Assembly (NCBI GenBank): GCA_035490315.1
Contig: DATHET010000048.1
Span: forward strand, 1-64,000
Direction: 5' to 3'
Length of the DNA stretch: 64,000 nt
Source: JADJQU01 sp035490315
GTDB lineage: Bacteria; Planctomycetota; UBA1135; GCA-002686595
Both the position numbers and the translations under genes were made by a program. The notes under the pieces are model-generated. The model did not search any database. It had not been told where the DNA came from and saw only the letters and a list, made by a program, of their open reading frames with translations. Shown one piece after another: positions 8,833 through 17,979 of this stretch (position 1 is its first letter; the number at the start of each line of letters is the position of its first letter).

Positions 8833-11514
8833 ATGGAATCGACTCCGGTACGCATCGAGGAGCTGCTCGCCCATGCGAGCTGGGTCCGCTCCCTCGCGGC
8901 GCGACTCGTGCGCGATCAGGCGACGGCGGAGGATGTGACCCAGGAGGTCTGGGCAAGCGCCTTGAGCTCGCCGCCGCGCGAGCGATCGAATCTGCGCGGC
9001 TGGCTTTCCGCCGCCGTGCGCAGCACGGTCCACTCGATGCAGCGCGGGGAGCAGAGGCGGCGGAACCGCGAGGAGATCGCGCATGTCGCGCGCGAGCAGG
9101 CAGGACCGGCCGAGCTGTTCGAGCGCGGGCAGCTGCACCGCGAGCTGGTCGAGCAGGTGCTCGCGCTCGAGGAGCCGCTCCGATCGATCGTGCTGGCGCA
9201 TTGGTTCGAGGGCTCGAGCGTCGCCGAAGCCGGCCGTCGACTCGGATTGAGCGAGCGCGTCGCTCGCCTGCGGCTCGACGCAGCGCACGAAATCCTGCGC
9301 CAGGGCCTGGATCGCAAACACGGCGGCCGCGAATCCTGGAGCCTCGCGTTCCTCGAGTGGACCCGATCGAAGGCGGCAACCGCGGGCTCTTCCGGAGTCC
9401 TTGCGGCAGGAGGAATCGTCTTGGCGACAAAGTTGTTGACCGCGGGTGTCGCTGCGCTGGTTCTCGCGACGCTGGCGTTCGTGATGTGGCGGCGGGATGA
9501 ACCGAACAAGGGTGGCGGCGAGAGCCTGTCCAGCGTGACCACGACTGCGACTCCCCTGCAGTCACCGCCGGATGGAGTCGCGCCGCCGATGTCCGACGAG
9601 AATCGCAAAGCGCTGAGCGCTCCGCCGCTAGTGAGTCCAGCACCTGCCGCGGCCGAAGTGAAACCGCGCTGGCTCGTGCGAGGTCACGTGAGCGGAGAAT
9701 CTGTCAACAGCCTCGAGCGGACGACGATTTCCGTGCAGTTGCTCGGCCAGTGGGCGATCGAAGGCAAAGTCGAAGCCATTGCGTCCAAGGATGGCGCGTT
9801 CGAGATCGAATTGACTTCGATCGTCGAGCGCTGGCTGCGCGACGGCTTGCCGAACGAGCTGCTCCTGACGGCCGTGCATCCGCTGTGCCTGATCAGCGAG
9901 TCGCGGGTTGGCTTCGAAACCGCGGAGCTCGATGCGAGCGATCCGAACCTATCAACGCATCTATTCCGCTGCGAAGTGACCCTGACCACCGGAGCCGTCG
10001 TCACGGGCCGCGTAATCGTGCCGCCTGACTGGACACTGCGCGCTGAGGAACGTAGTGGGAATCCACCCCGGTTGAAGGTGAGTCTCTTCGAGCTTGGAGC
10101 CGATTCGCATCGAACGCGCAGGCCATTCGAGCTCACCGAATGCGACGCGCAAGGACGCTTCGCGCTGCACGCCAACCACACCGGGACCTTCGACATCATC
10201 GCGACCACGCTCGGATTGGAGCCCGAATCGAAATCCGTCGATTTGATTCTGGGCAAGTCCATCGAGCTCGCGCCAATCACCCTCACCCGCGGCAGCTCGA
10301 TTTCCGGCACGGTGCTGCGCAATGGGCGGCCGATCGGGGCGGGAATCGAAGTCTACGCGGAACTGAAGGGCATGCGGAATTGGGACAGCGTTCAGCTCCT
10401 GAGCGGAGGTTTCGAAGAGCTGGGGCAGAGGGACGGCGAGATCCGTCGCACCCGTCCGCAGGCATTCACCGATGCGGACGGGCGCTACAGCCTCGATGGT
10501 CTCGCGCCAGCCGAATACGAACTGCGTGTCGTGTCCCTCCCCAAGACTCAGGTTGGGCTCGGAAGCGTGCGCCGTGTGGAGCGCACCGTTCTCGCGCCAC
10601 ATGAGAATGTCGATCTCCGCTTGCTGCCGCCGCTCATCCGCTTTTCCTGCACAATCGACGGGCTGGCCACGTCAGACCGCGAAAGGCTCGTCGGGGAACG
10701 ACTCAGCATTGTCCCGCTCGCGCCAGACGGTCGGGCCCTCGAAGTGGAGGCCTCCGACGTGGATCTGTGGGGATGCCAGGGAAACATCACAGTCAATCCA
10801 GCCGTCCCGTACGAATTTCGCCTAGCTGCCGGTCGGTTCGAGCCGACGCTCGTCTTCGTTCCAGCGCTCACGCTGAGCGAGGAGCGAGACGTGAAAATGG
10901 ACCTGAAGCCACGCACGGGAACCTGCACGCTTGTGGTCCGCTTCGCGCTGAACCCGGGCGATGAAATCGACGAACCGCAATTCGCGTTCGTCGATCCGCA
11001 GGCGGCAGCCGATGCCGAACCGAAATGGAGGACAGTTCCACGCGGGAAAGACGGCGCCTACGTGCTCGGGAATCTGCTCGCGGGCCAATTTGTCGTCCAG
11101 GTCCAGCCTTACGGGCCCTATTACCGCAGTATCTCCAAGGCACCGTATCTCGGCGCGGAGTTTTCGATCGAGCTCCTCGTTGGGAAAACGGCCCAATATC
11201 AGCTGAAGCTCGAGCTCGGCAGTCGCGTCCGTCTTTGCGCGAAAGACGAGCGCGGGGGATATGTGCGCGCGGCAATCGAGCTGCGAAATGCCGGCGGAGA
11301 CAAGCTGCAAACCGAGTTCTATTGCACCACTCCGACCGGGGGTTATGGCTGCGGCTGGTACCTCTGCGAGCAAGGGATCAACGATCACCCGCCGCTTCCG
11401 GCCGGCCATTACGAGCTGAAACTGACGGCTGACGGCTTCGAGGACGCGACGGCCTCGTTCGATCTGATCCAAGGGGAGACGACGACGCTCGAGATTCCCA
11501 TGCGACATCGCTGA
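8833..11514 (+). CDS. ECF sigma factor fused to a membrane anchor and extracytoplasmic repeat region
   Basis: An 893-residue protein. Residues about 10-80 form sigma region 2 (LVRDQATAEDVTQEVWASAL, then RGWLSAAVRSTVHSM). Residues about 100-160 form sigma region 4 (LEEPLRSIVLAHWFEGSSVA, then a helix-turn-helix around RRLGLSERVARLRLDAAHEI). Residues about 185-219 are hydrophobic and should cross the membrane. After a Pro/Ser linker, residues about 240-890 carry carboxypeptidase-regulatory-like modules (SSISGTVLRNGRPIGAGIEV, AVVTGRVIVPPDW). The sigma part would face the cytoplasm and the repeats the outside, making a one-protein sensor and transcription factor. ECF factors with C-terminal extensions are known in Planctomycetes; signalling by this one is inferred. 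No anti-sigma gene is adjacent. A continuous frame with no internal stop supports a true fusion. Confidence 0.88.
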   Translation: MESTPVRIEELLAHASWVRSLAARLVRDQATAEDVTQEVWASALSSPPRERSNLRGWLSAAVRSTVHSMQRGEQRRRNREEIAHVAREQAGPAELFERGQLHRELVEQVLALEEPLRSIVLAHWFEGSSVAEAGRRLGLSERVARLRLDAAHEILRQGLDRKHGGRESWSLAFLEWTRSKAATAGSSGVLAAGGIVLATKLLTAGVAALVLATLAFVMWRRDEPNKGGGESLSSVTTTATPLQSPPDGVAPPMSDENRKALSAPPLVSPAPAAAEVKPRWLVRGHVSGESVNSLERTTISVQLLGQWAIEGKVEAIASKDGAFEIELTSIVERWLRDGLPNELLLTAVHPLCLISESRVGFETAELDASDPNLSTHLFRCEVTLTTGAVVTGRVIVPPDWTLRAEERSGNPPRLKVSLFELGADSHRTRRPFELTECDAQGRFALHANHTGTFDIIATTLGLEPESKSVDLILGKSIELAPITLTRGSSISGTVLRNGRPIGAGIEVYAELKGMRNWDSVQLLSGGFEELGQRDGEIRRTRPQAFTDADGRYSLDGLAPAEYELRVVSLPKTQVGLGSVRRVERTVLAPHENVDLRLLPPLIRFSCTIDGLATSDRERLVGERLSIVPLAPDGRALEVEASDVDLWGCQGNITVNPAVPYEFRLAAGRFEPTLVFVPALTLSEERDVKMDLKPRTGTCTLVVRFALNPGDEIDEPQFAFVDPQAAADAEPKWRTVPRGKDGAYVLGNLLAGQFVVQVQPYGPYYRSISKAPYLGAEFSIELLVGKTAQYQLKLELGSRVRLCAKDERGGYVRAAIELRNAGGDKLQTEFYCTTPTGGYGCGWYLCEQGINDHPPLPAGHYELKLTADGFEDATASFDLIQGETTTLEIPMRHR

Positions 11515-11589
11515 ATTGCGATGCGGCCCTGAAGCGAAAGCGCTCGTGGCCTTGGAGTTTCGATCCACGCGCGTGCATCCTGTCGCGCC

Positions 11590-12471
11590 ATGAAATCGAG
11601 GAATCCCCGCCCGACCGTCGCCTTCGTCACGTACTCCGGGCAGCCGCAGCTCTACGCGGAAGAAGCGGAATTGCCCGCGCTCCTCGCTGCGCGCGGCGTG
11701 CAGGCCGAGCCGGTGATCTGGAGCGATCCGAGCGTCGACTGGAAGCGCTTCGACGCGGTCGTGATTCGATCGACCTGGGATTACTTCGAGCGCTTCGATG
11801 AGTTTCGCCCGTGGATCGATCGGATGGAATCGCTCGGAATCCCGCTGTTCAATTCCGCGGCGCTGGTGCGCTGGAATTTCGACAAGCGTTACCTGCGCGA
11901 GCTCGAAACCCGCGGGATTCGAATCCTCCCGACCGTCTTCCTCGAGCCCAACACGCGCGCCGACCTCGCCGAAATCCTTTCCGCACACGACTGGACTCAT
12001 GCCGTGATCAAGCCCGCCGTCTCCGGCGGCGCGTACCGGACGCACCGATTGGAAGCGAGCGAGGCCGGCGTCTACCAACCGCATCTGGAGACGATCCTCG
12101 AGAGCTGCGGCGCGCTCGTGCAGCCGTTCTTCCCGGAGATCGTGAGCGAGGGCGAGTGGTCGCTCGTCTTCTTCGATGGCGCCTTCAGCCACGCAGTCCT
12201 CAAAGTCCCCGCGCCGGCCGAGTACCGCATCCAGCCGCACTTCGGCGGGCGCGCCGAGCATGTGGAGCCCGAGCCGTGGATGCTCGGCCAGGCCCGCGAG
12301 GTCCTCGCCGCGCTGCCCGAGGCTCCGGCCTACGCGCGGATCGACGGGCTGCGGCGCGGCCGCGAGTTCTTCCTGATGGAGGCGGAGTTGATCGAGCCTT
12401 ACCTCTTCCTGGCCACGGCGCCCGGGGCGAGCGCGCGCTACGTCGACCTCGTCGCGAATCTGGCTCGCTGA
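11590..12471 (+). CDS. ATP-grasp family protein
   Basis: A 293-residue soluble protein. Its layout fits the ATP-grasp fold of the RimK/glutathione-synthetase group: an N-terminal nucleotide-binding-like part containing DAVVIRSTWDYF, a central lysine strand HAVIKPAVSGGAYRTHR, an FFPEIVSEGEWSLVFFDG strand pair that would hold ATP contacts, and a C-terminal YARIDGLRRGREFFLMEAEL with acidic residues suited to Mg2+ binding. Such enzymes ligate a carboxylate to an amine or thiol. The substrate is unknown and no biosynthetic partner genes are next to it. It follows the sigma fusion by 75 bp on the same strand. Confidence 0.82.
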   Translation: MKSRNPRPTVAFVTYSGQPQLYAEEAELPALLAARGVQAEPVIWSDPSVDWKRFDAVVIRSTWDYFERFDEFRPWIDRMESLGIPLFNSAALVRWNFDKRYLRELETRGIRILPTVFLEPNTRADLAEILSAHDWTHAVIKPAVSGGAYRTHRLEASEAGVYQPHLETILESCGALVQPFFPEIVSEGEWSLVFFDGAFSHAVLKVPAPAEYRIQPHFGGRAEHVEPEPWMLGQAREVLAALPEAPAYARIDGLRRGREFFLMEAELIEPYLFLATAPGASARYVDLVANLAR

Positions 12472-12600
12472 TCGGGGACTATTTTTTTCCCGGAGTAGTC
12501 CGCCCACTCCCAGGCGGACGAGCGCCTTCAGGAGTTGAACGGAGCGAGCGGCACTTTCGTCGCGGCTCCTTGGCATTCCCCGTCGCGTCAGGAGACTTCC

Positions 12601-14538
12601 ATGCGCTCTGAAGATTTACGTCCGATTTCCCGCCGAATTCCGCGGCTCGCCGCGGCTTTCGCGGTCGTGGCCTTTTTCACTCCCGGCATCGCTAGCGCCC
12701 AGAGGTTCTTCGGGGAATGGATCAGCCCGGGTGTCGATTTCTATGTCTCGACCACGGGTGTGGTCGGCAATCCAGGAACTCTTGCTTTGCCGTTTCCATC
12801 GATCACGTACGCACTTGGGCAAGTTGTATCGGGGGGGCATCTCGGCGTCCGTCCGGTCACCCTCAACGTGCTGACGCTGGGCAACGGGACGTTTGACAAT
12901 ACGCGAGAAACCTTTCCGATCGTGCTTCCCGCGCACGGCATCTCCATCGAGGCCTATTGCTTGAACGCTCCTCTGACGACCGGCGTGTCGCCGGTCGTGA
13001 ATGCCGCGGGATCTGGCTCTCGCGACACGTTCCTGTTCAGCACGGTCGGAAACTCGGCGTTGCCTGACTCGGTGCTGCGCGGGCTCGACATTCGGAATGT
13101 GGCCTCCTTCAATCCCCTTGTGACCAATCGCACCGAGGTCCGGATCGACGTGGGCGGGGGTGCGACGGTTGAACGTGTGGCACCGGAAATCAGGCAATGC
13201 ACCATTTCGGGCACCGCGAATCTCGGCATCGACATCGTGGGTGCGGGCAGTATCAACCTGGAGCCGGTGATCGAGAGCAACCTGATCTTTTTCGTGGGCA
13301 GCGCGGCGGCGCAGAGTACAGGTGTGCGAGTGACCGGTAGCGCCTCACCGACTTCGCCGCTCATCCGCGCCAACACGATCCAATCCTTCCAGACGAACCT
13401 CCACATGGTGGGCGGCGGGGATCGCAATGCGCCGCGGGTCCAGTCGAACTTCATCCAGGTTGGCAGGACCAATGTCCGCTGCGACGATTGCGCACCCTAC
13501 ATCGTCGGCAACACGATCGCTTTCGCGTTCACCACGACGGCCACCGCGCCGATCGGCCTCGAGTGGACCAGCTCCGTTTTCAAGATGACCTTGGCGAACA
13601 ACCTGATCTGGAATCCGCAACAAGGCACATCCATTCCCACCGAGCTGTCGGGGAACCTCGGCATTTTCGTACCGTTCGACCTCCAGCGCGCGGCATGGTT
13701 CAACTACGACGGCGCCAACACTTTAGCTACCTGGGGTTACCTCCCGAACTACGGGCCGATCACAAGCTCCATTCCCACTCCGGATTTCGTCGGCGGGAAC
13801 GCGGGCGCAGGACCCGCCGCAACGGACCTTCACCTCAATCCGACCTCGCTTCTGCGGGAACTTGGGATGAACGTCGAATCGACTCCTGGCACTGCCATCG
13901 TGCCGATCTGGATTCCCGTTGCCGGTGCGACGAACGCCATTTTCGTTCGTCGGGACCATGCCTTCGACATCGACTTCGAAGCGCGTGTCAGCGGCTTCAA
14001 TTGCGAAGTCGGAGCCGATGAGGTCACGACGGCAATGTCGCCTGTGACGAGCTCGCCGACCCGCGGCGCGTCGCTGGTTGGTCGTGTCGGATCGCCCAGC
14101 GGTATCGATCTCGACCGCCTCGGCAACTTGCGGCAGACGGCTGGCGGAGTCTGGTCGACGGATGTCCAGATCTTTGGCACCTCCGGCGACCTGGTCATCC
14201 TGATGTCGGGCGTCGGCTTCAACGACTTCATCACGGATCCGATGTTCCCCGGCGTTCCGCTGGAAAACACCGCCGTGTACCAGAACCTGCTTGGCAGCGG
14301 GATTGTCCTTCCCGGTATGGTTACGGCGTCGAGCCTCTCAGTCGCGCTCGGCGCGGGCTCGGTCACCGTGGGTATCGCGACCATCCCCCCTTCCGGCGTG
14401 CTCAACATGACGGTCAATTTCGGGGCGTTCAGCATGGGATTCCGCGAGGCCGAAGCCCATCTCCAGGCAATCGTGCTCGACCCGACGGGCACCCTCGTCC
14501 AGTCGACGAACCGCCTGCCGATCGACCTGAACGAGTAG
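12601..14538 (+). CDS. Secreted DUF1565-like right-handed beta-helix protein
   Basis: A 645-residue protein with a Sec signal (Arg-rich start, hydrophobic core, cleavage after GIASA). Near residue 45 it has VDFYVSTTGVVGNPGTL followed by PFPSITYAL, the opening signature of DUF1565 proteins, and then repeats rich in Asn, Ile and Val (SNLIFFVG, RANTIQSFQTN, VGNTIAFAF) expected of a parallel beta-helix. The last 150 residues form a separate beta-rich domain. It is probably exported or cell-surface. The start at 12601 places the signal at the N-terminus; the frame is open to 12535. A strong hairpin follows at 14560-14601. Confidence 0.83.
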   Translation: MRSEDLRPISRRIPRLAAAFAVVAFFTPGIASAQRFFGEWISPGVDFYVSTTGVVGNPGTLALPFPSITYALGQVVSGGHLGVRPVTLNVLTLGNGTFDNTRETFPIVLPAHGISIEAYCLNAPLTTGVSPVVNAAGSGSRDTFLFSTVGNSALPDSVLRGLDIRNVASFNPLVTNRTEVRIDVGGGATVERVAPEIRQCTISGTANLGIDIVGAGSINLEPVIESNLIFFVGSAAAQSTGVRVTGSASPTSPLIRANTIQSFQTNLHMVGGGDRNAPRVQSNFIQVGRTNVRCDDCAPYIVGNTIAFAFTTTATAPIGLEWTSSVFKMTLANNLIWNPQQGTSIPTELSGNLGIFVPFDLQRAAWFNYDGANTLATWGYLPNYGPITSSIPTPDFVGGNAGAGPAATDLHLNPTSLLRELGMNVESTPGTAIVPIWIPVAGATNAIFVRRDHAFDIDFEARVSGFNCEVGADEVTTAMSPVTSSPTRGASLVGRVGSPSGIDLDRLGNLRQTAGGVWSTDVQIFGTSGDLVILMSGVGFNDFITDPMFPGVPLENTAVYQNLLGSGIVLPGMVTASSLSVALGAGSVTVGIATIPPSGVLNMTVNFGAFSMGFREAEAHLQAIVLDPTGTLVQSTNRLPIDLNE

Positions 14539-14559
14539 GCGCGCTGGCCATGTGACGCG

Positions 14560-14601
14560 GCAGCCCAGTCCCGATCCAGGCAGGAGTCGGGGCTGGGCTG
14601 C
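14560..14601 (+). terminator. Hairpin after the beta-helix gene
   Basis: A 15-bp stem (14560-14574 with 14587-14601, 14 of 15 Watson-Crick pairs plus one G-U pair possible) with a 12-nt loop, starting 22 bp after the stop codon. There is no U-tract, so it may be a weak intrinsic terminator or an mRNA-stabilising hairpin between the secreted protein gene and the sigma-factor gene. Confidence 0.6.
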
Positions 14602-14712
14602 GGCTCGAACGGGCCGAGGCCGGGGCCGGTGGGGGGTAGATCGAGGTTGTGCGGAAAATCTCCGAATTCTTCGCCGATTCCCGAAGCCGCCCGCGCCTCA
14701 AGGGACAGGGGC

Positions 14713-15375
14713 ATGAAGCTCCTCGATCCTTCCAACTGGCCTAATCCCGTGGTTCGAGCAAACATAATAGTCGTGGACGCCACGACCCCCTTCGTCGCCG
14801 CGCTCGAGGCAGCGCGCCGCGGTGACGCAGAGGCGCTCGAGATCCTGACCGAGCGTTTCTACCCGACGGTCCAACGACTGGTGCATCACCGTCTCGAGCA
14901 GGACCTGCGCAGGAGTCGGCCCTGGCTGACCTCGCGCTTTAGCACCGGCGACGTGGTGCAGGACGTCTTCATCGGAGTGCTGCGCGACCTGGACGCATTC
15001 GCCGGCGACAACGAGGGAGCCTTCGTCGGATACCTCGCGATGGTCGTGCGCAATCGGATCATCGACGCGGTTCGTTTTCACGAAGCGGAATGCCGCGACG
15101 GGCGCCGCCTTGGGGCCCTCGACAACCTGGTCGATCTCGCGGGACCGACCAGCGATCCGGCCTCCGAAGCCGCCTCGGCCGAGCAGATGGAGCGAGTGCG
15201 CCTCGCGCTGAAGGGCTTCGAGCCGCGCGAGCAGCTCCTCCTGCGCGCTCGGCTCGAGAATCTGGCCACGTTCAGCGAGCTCGCCGATCAACTCGGCTTC
15301 TCGACCGAGTCGGGCGCGCGACGCGCCTTCTATGCGGCTCAGGCCAGGCTCGCCCTGGCCTTGAAGGAAGCCTGA
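14713..15375 (+). CDS. ECF-type sigma factor, planctomycetal type (paralogue 1)
   Basis: A 220-residue protein. Region 2 contains SRFSTGDVVQDVFIGVL and YLAMVVRNRIIDAVRFHEA. Region 4 is in the last 60 residues (EPREQLLLRARLENLATFSE, then a helix-turn-helix ending RRAFYAAQARLALAL). It is related to the second ECF factor at 19572-20240, which has SRFSTADVVQDVF and RRAFFAAQARL. The start at ATG 14713 follows AGGGACAGGGGC, a possible ribosome site; a GTG at 14773 is an alternative. The kinase gene follows after 20 bp, so the two are probably one operon. It should direct RNA polymerase to a specific promoter set, perhaps under kinase control (inferred). Confidence 0.9.
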   Translation: MKLLDPSNWPNPVVRANIIVVDATTPFVAALEAARRGDAEALEILTERFYPTVQRLVHHRLEQDLRRSRPWLTSRFSTGDVVQDVFIGVLRDLDAFAGDNEGAFVGYLAMVVRNRIIDAVRFHEAECRDGRRLGALDNLVDLAGPTSDPASEAASAEQMERVRLALKGFEPREQLLLRARLENLATFSELADQLGFSTESGARRAFYAAQARLALALKEA

Positions 15376-15395
15376 AAGGGCGCGCCCCGACTTCC

Positions 15396-17921
15396 ATGGA
15401 CTCCTCGGTCACTCCTTCTGGCCTGCTCGAATCCGTTCTCGCGCGAGCTCTCGAGCTGCGCGACGAAGGTTGCGCCGACTGGGTCGAGCTCGCCTGCAAG
15501 GATTGTCCAGAGCTCGCTCAGAGCGTGCGCGAGGCGGCCAGCGGAACGGACTTGCTGCCGAAGTACTTCATCGATCCTTCGACGGTGGACTCTGGCCTTG
15601 GCCGCACGATCGACGGACGATTTCGATTGAGCAAGCGGATCGGCGCCGGCGCGATGGGCGTGGTCTACATGGCCGAGGACCTCGAGCTGCTGCGGACCGT
15701 GGCGGTCAAGATCCTGCGCCACGGGCTGAAGGATCCCGAGGAGTCGATGCACCGCTTCTCGCGCGAGGCCGCGGCGATGGCCTCCGTGCAACACCCGTCG
15801 GTGATCACGATCCACGATCGCGGCCGCACGGACGAGGGCGAGCACTTCATCGTGATGGAGTGGATCGACGGCGCGCCGCTGAACGACATCGTCGAGGAAG
15901 CGAGCCGCAAATCAGACAACGCGCGGATCGAGGACACGGCCTGGATCCAGCGCAGCTTCGGTATTTCCTCGCGTGGAGAATCGAGCTACCTGCGCACGGT
16001 GGTGCGCTGGGTCGCGGATCTCGCCACGGGTCTCGAGGTCGTGCACGCGGCGGGCGTCCTGCACCGCGACATCAAGCCCTCGAACGTGCTCGTGCGCAAG
16101 AACGGCAAGGCTGTGCTGCTCGACTTCGGCATCGCGCTGCTCGACGGCGATTCGACGCTGACGCGCGGCGTGACCAGCGTCGGCACGCCTTCGTACATGC
16201 CGCCCGAGGCGCTGGTCCGCGGCCAGAATCGCAGTCCCGCGAGCGACGTCTACAGTCTGACCGCGACGCTCTACCATCTCCTGGCCTTGCGGCCGCCCTA
16301 CCAGGGCACGCCTTCCGAGGTGCTGGCTGCGATCGCGACGCGAGAGCCGGTTCCCGCGGTGCGCCATCGCCCAGGCTTGCCTCGCGACCTGCAGGCGATC
16401 CTCGAGAAGGGCATGCACCGCAAGCCGCGCGCTCGGTATGCGAGCGCGGGCGCGCTCGAAGCGGATCTGCGGGCCTTCCTCGATTATCGGCCGGTCGTCG
16501 CGCGGCCGGTGACGGCGTTGACCCGCGCGACGCGATCGCTGATGCGCTCGAAGGTGGCGCGCGGTGCGGCGCTGGCGCTCGGAGTAGTCTTGCTCTCGAG
16601 CGCGGCATTCGAATTGAATCAAGTACGCCAGACGAAGCTCCGCGCGAAGGCGTTCGCGCTCGAGCGTCAGTTCCCGCCCAATTTCACCACGGTCGGCAAG
16701 ACCAACCGGGTCTACCGTTACGAGGCGGACCGCGCGCATGTCCAGGCCCTGCTCGACGCGGCCGCGGAGACGGGCGTGGATTCGACGCGCGTGTATCTCC
16801 TGCGCGCCTCGTTTCGACTCGACCACGGCGATCCGGCTGGCGCGGCGCGGGACATGGGCGTGGTCGCGGAGGAGGTCGACACGCCGTACGCGAGCGAGCT
16901 CGCCGCTCGGTATTCGGCGCTCGGTCCGGACGCGCGAGGCGCGGATGCCGTCGATCTGAAAGACCTGCCCGAGCGCGAGTCGGCGCTCGATCGCTATCTG
17001 GATGGATATCATTGCCTGCGCGCGGGGAACGAGGCGGCAGCGCTCGAGCGCTTTTCCGATCCCGACGTGCGGAAGATCGCGCACGCGGAAGAGATGCGTC
17101 TCGCGTGGACTCCGTTCCCGGTCGTGGATACCGATGACGCGTACCGACGCGCGCACGAGGCCTACGACGACACGCTGCGACTCGAAGCGAAGCTCGGCGG
17201 CCGGACATCGACCACGGCGCACACCGCCGGGCGCATGCTCGACGTGATGAGTCGGTACGACGAAGCACTCGTCACGCTGCAAGAAGGAATCGCGCTCGCC
17301 GATCGTGCCCACACCATACGGATCAATGCCGGGTGGGCAGCCTACGGGCTTGGCCTCTACGACGAGGCGCGCCGCCACTTCGAGGTGGCGATCGACTTGC
17401 GCCCGAACGATCCGAAGCCGCTGAAGAATCTCGTCGGTGTGCTGATCGAGCAAGGCGAGTTCGAAACAGCCTTGCAGCGCATCGCCAGCGCGCCGCTGGA
17501 TGAAGGATACCAGCCGCCCAAATGGCGACTCGTCCAGCAGTCGCGGGTCGAGACTCATCGCGCGCTTGCGGAAAAGCAACGCGGAGCGACCGCGACTTCC
17601 AAAGCCAGCGTGCAGCTGGCCGTCGAGCACATCCGTGCCGCGCGTGAACTCGGCGCCATCGACAAGTTCGTCGAAGCCGCCGATCTCGCGATTCTCGACG
17701 GACTCGTCGCCGGGAACGATGAGGCAGTGTTCATCGGAGTTGCACGCTCGCTCCTCGCGGATCCTCACAACTGGTGGCAGATCCAGGATCTCCTCAAGAG
17801 CATGCCCGTCGACTTGAGCGCCGATGCCAGCAAGGCCGTCCGGCGCGTCCTGGAGGCTCTCGTTCAGCGGCTCGCGAGTCGCCACGTCGAGCCCAAATCG
17901 CCGGCCGTTTCCGATCATTGA
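15396..17921 (+). CDS. Transmembrane Ser/Thr protein kinase with TPR C-terminus
   Basis: An 841-residue protein. The kinase domain spans about residues 75-365: Gly-rich loop GAGAMGVVY (82-90), Lys105 in VAVK, catalytic HRD with Asp225 in HRDIKPSN, DFG at 243-245 and SVGTPSYMPPEA in the activation segment. An insertion of some 40 residues (VEEASRKSDN to SRGESSYLR) precedes the catalytic loop. A transmembrane helix at about 387-407 separates it from an extracytoplasmic TPR-like region with pairs such as YDEARRHFEVAIDLRPNDP. This is the standard planctomycetal sigma-kinase pairing: kinase inside, repeats outside. The start at 15396 follows the sigma gene closely; the open frame begins earlier but overlaps it. 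Confidence 0.93.
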   Translation: MDSSVTPSGLLESVLARALELRDEGCADWVELACKDCPELAQSVREAASGTDLLPKYFIDPSTVDSGLGRTIDGRFRLSKRIGAGAMGVVYMAEDLELLRTVAVKILRHGLKDPEESMHRFSREAAAMASVQHPSVITIHDRGRTDEGEHFIVMEWIDGAPLNDIVEEASRKSDNARIEDTAWIQRSFGISSRGESSYLRTVVRWVADLATGLEVVHAAGVLHRDIKPSNVLVRKNGKAVLLDFGIALLDGDSTLTRGVTSVGTPSYMPPEALVRGQNRSPASDVYSLTATLYHLLALRPPYQGTPSEVLAAIATREPVPAVRHRPGLPRDLQAILEKGMHRKPRARYASAGALEADLRAFLDYRPVVARPVTALTRATRSLMRSKVARGAALALGVVLLSSAAFELNQVRQTKLRAKAFALERQFPPNFTTVGKTNRVYRYEADRAHVQALLDAAAETGVDSTRVYLLRASFRLDHGDPAGAARDMGVVAEEVDTPYASELAARYSALGPDARGADAVDLKDLPERESALDRYLDGYHCLRAGNEAAALERFSDPDVRKIAHAEEMRLAWTPFPVVDTDDAYRRAHEAYDDTLRLEAKLGGRTSTTAHTAGRMLDVMSRYDEALVTLQEGIALADRAHTIRINAGWAAYGLGLYDEARRHFEVAIDLRPNDPKPLKNLVGVLIEQGEFETALQRIASAPLDEGYQPPKWRLVQQSRVETHRALAEKQRGATATSKASVQLAVEHIRAARELGAIDKFVEAADLAILDGLVAGNDEAVFIGVARSLLADPHNWWQIQDLLKSMPVDLSADASKAVRRVLEALVQRLASRHVEPKSPAVSDH

Positions 17922-17979
17922 CCCTTCTCCAAGCTCACTCCGCTTTTTCAATTCCAGCTCCCCAACCAATACTCAGACG

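Noticed and set aside
12482..12488. Run of seven T after the ATP-grasp gene as an intrinsic terminator
   Set aside because: There is no convincing GC-rich stem directly before the run. A short GGACTA/TAGTCC pair spans it instead.
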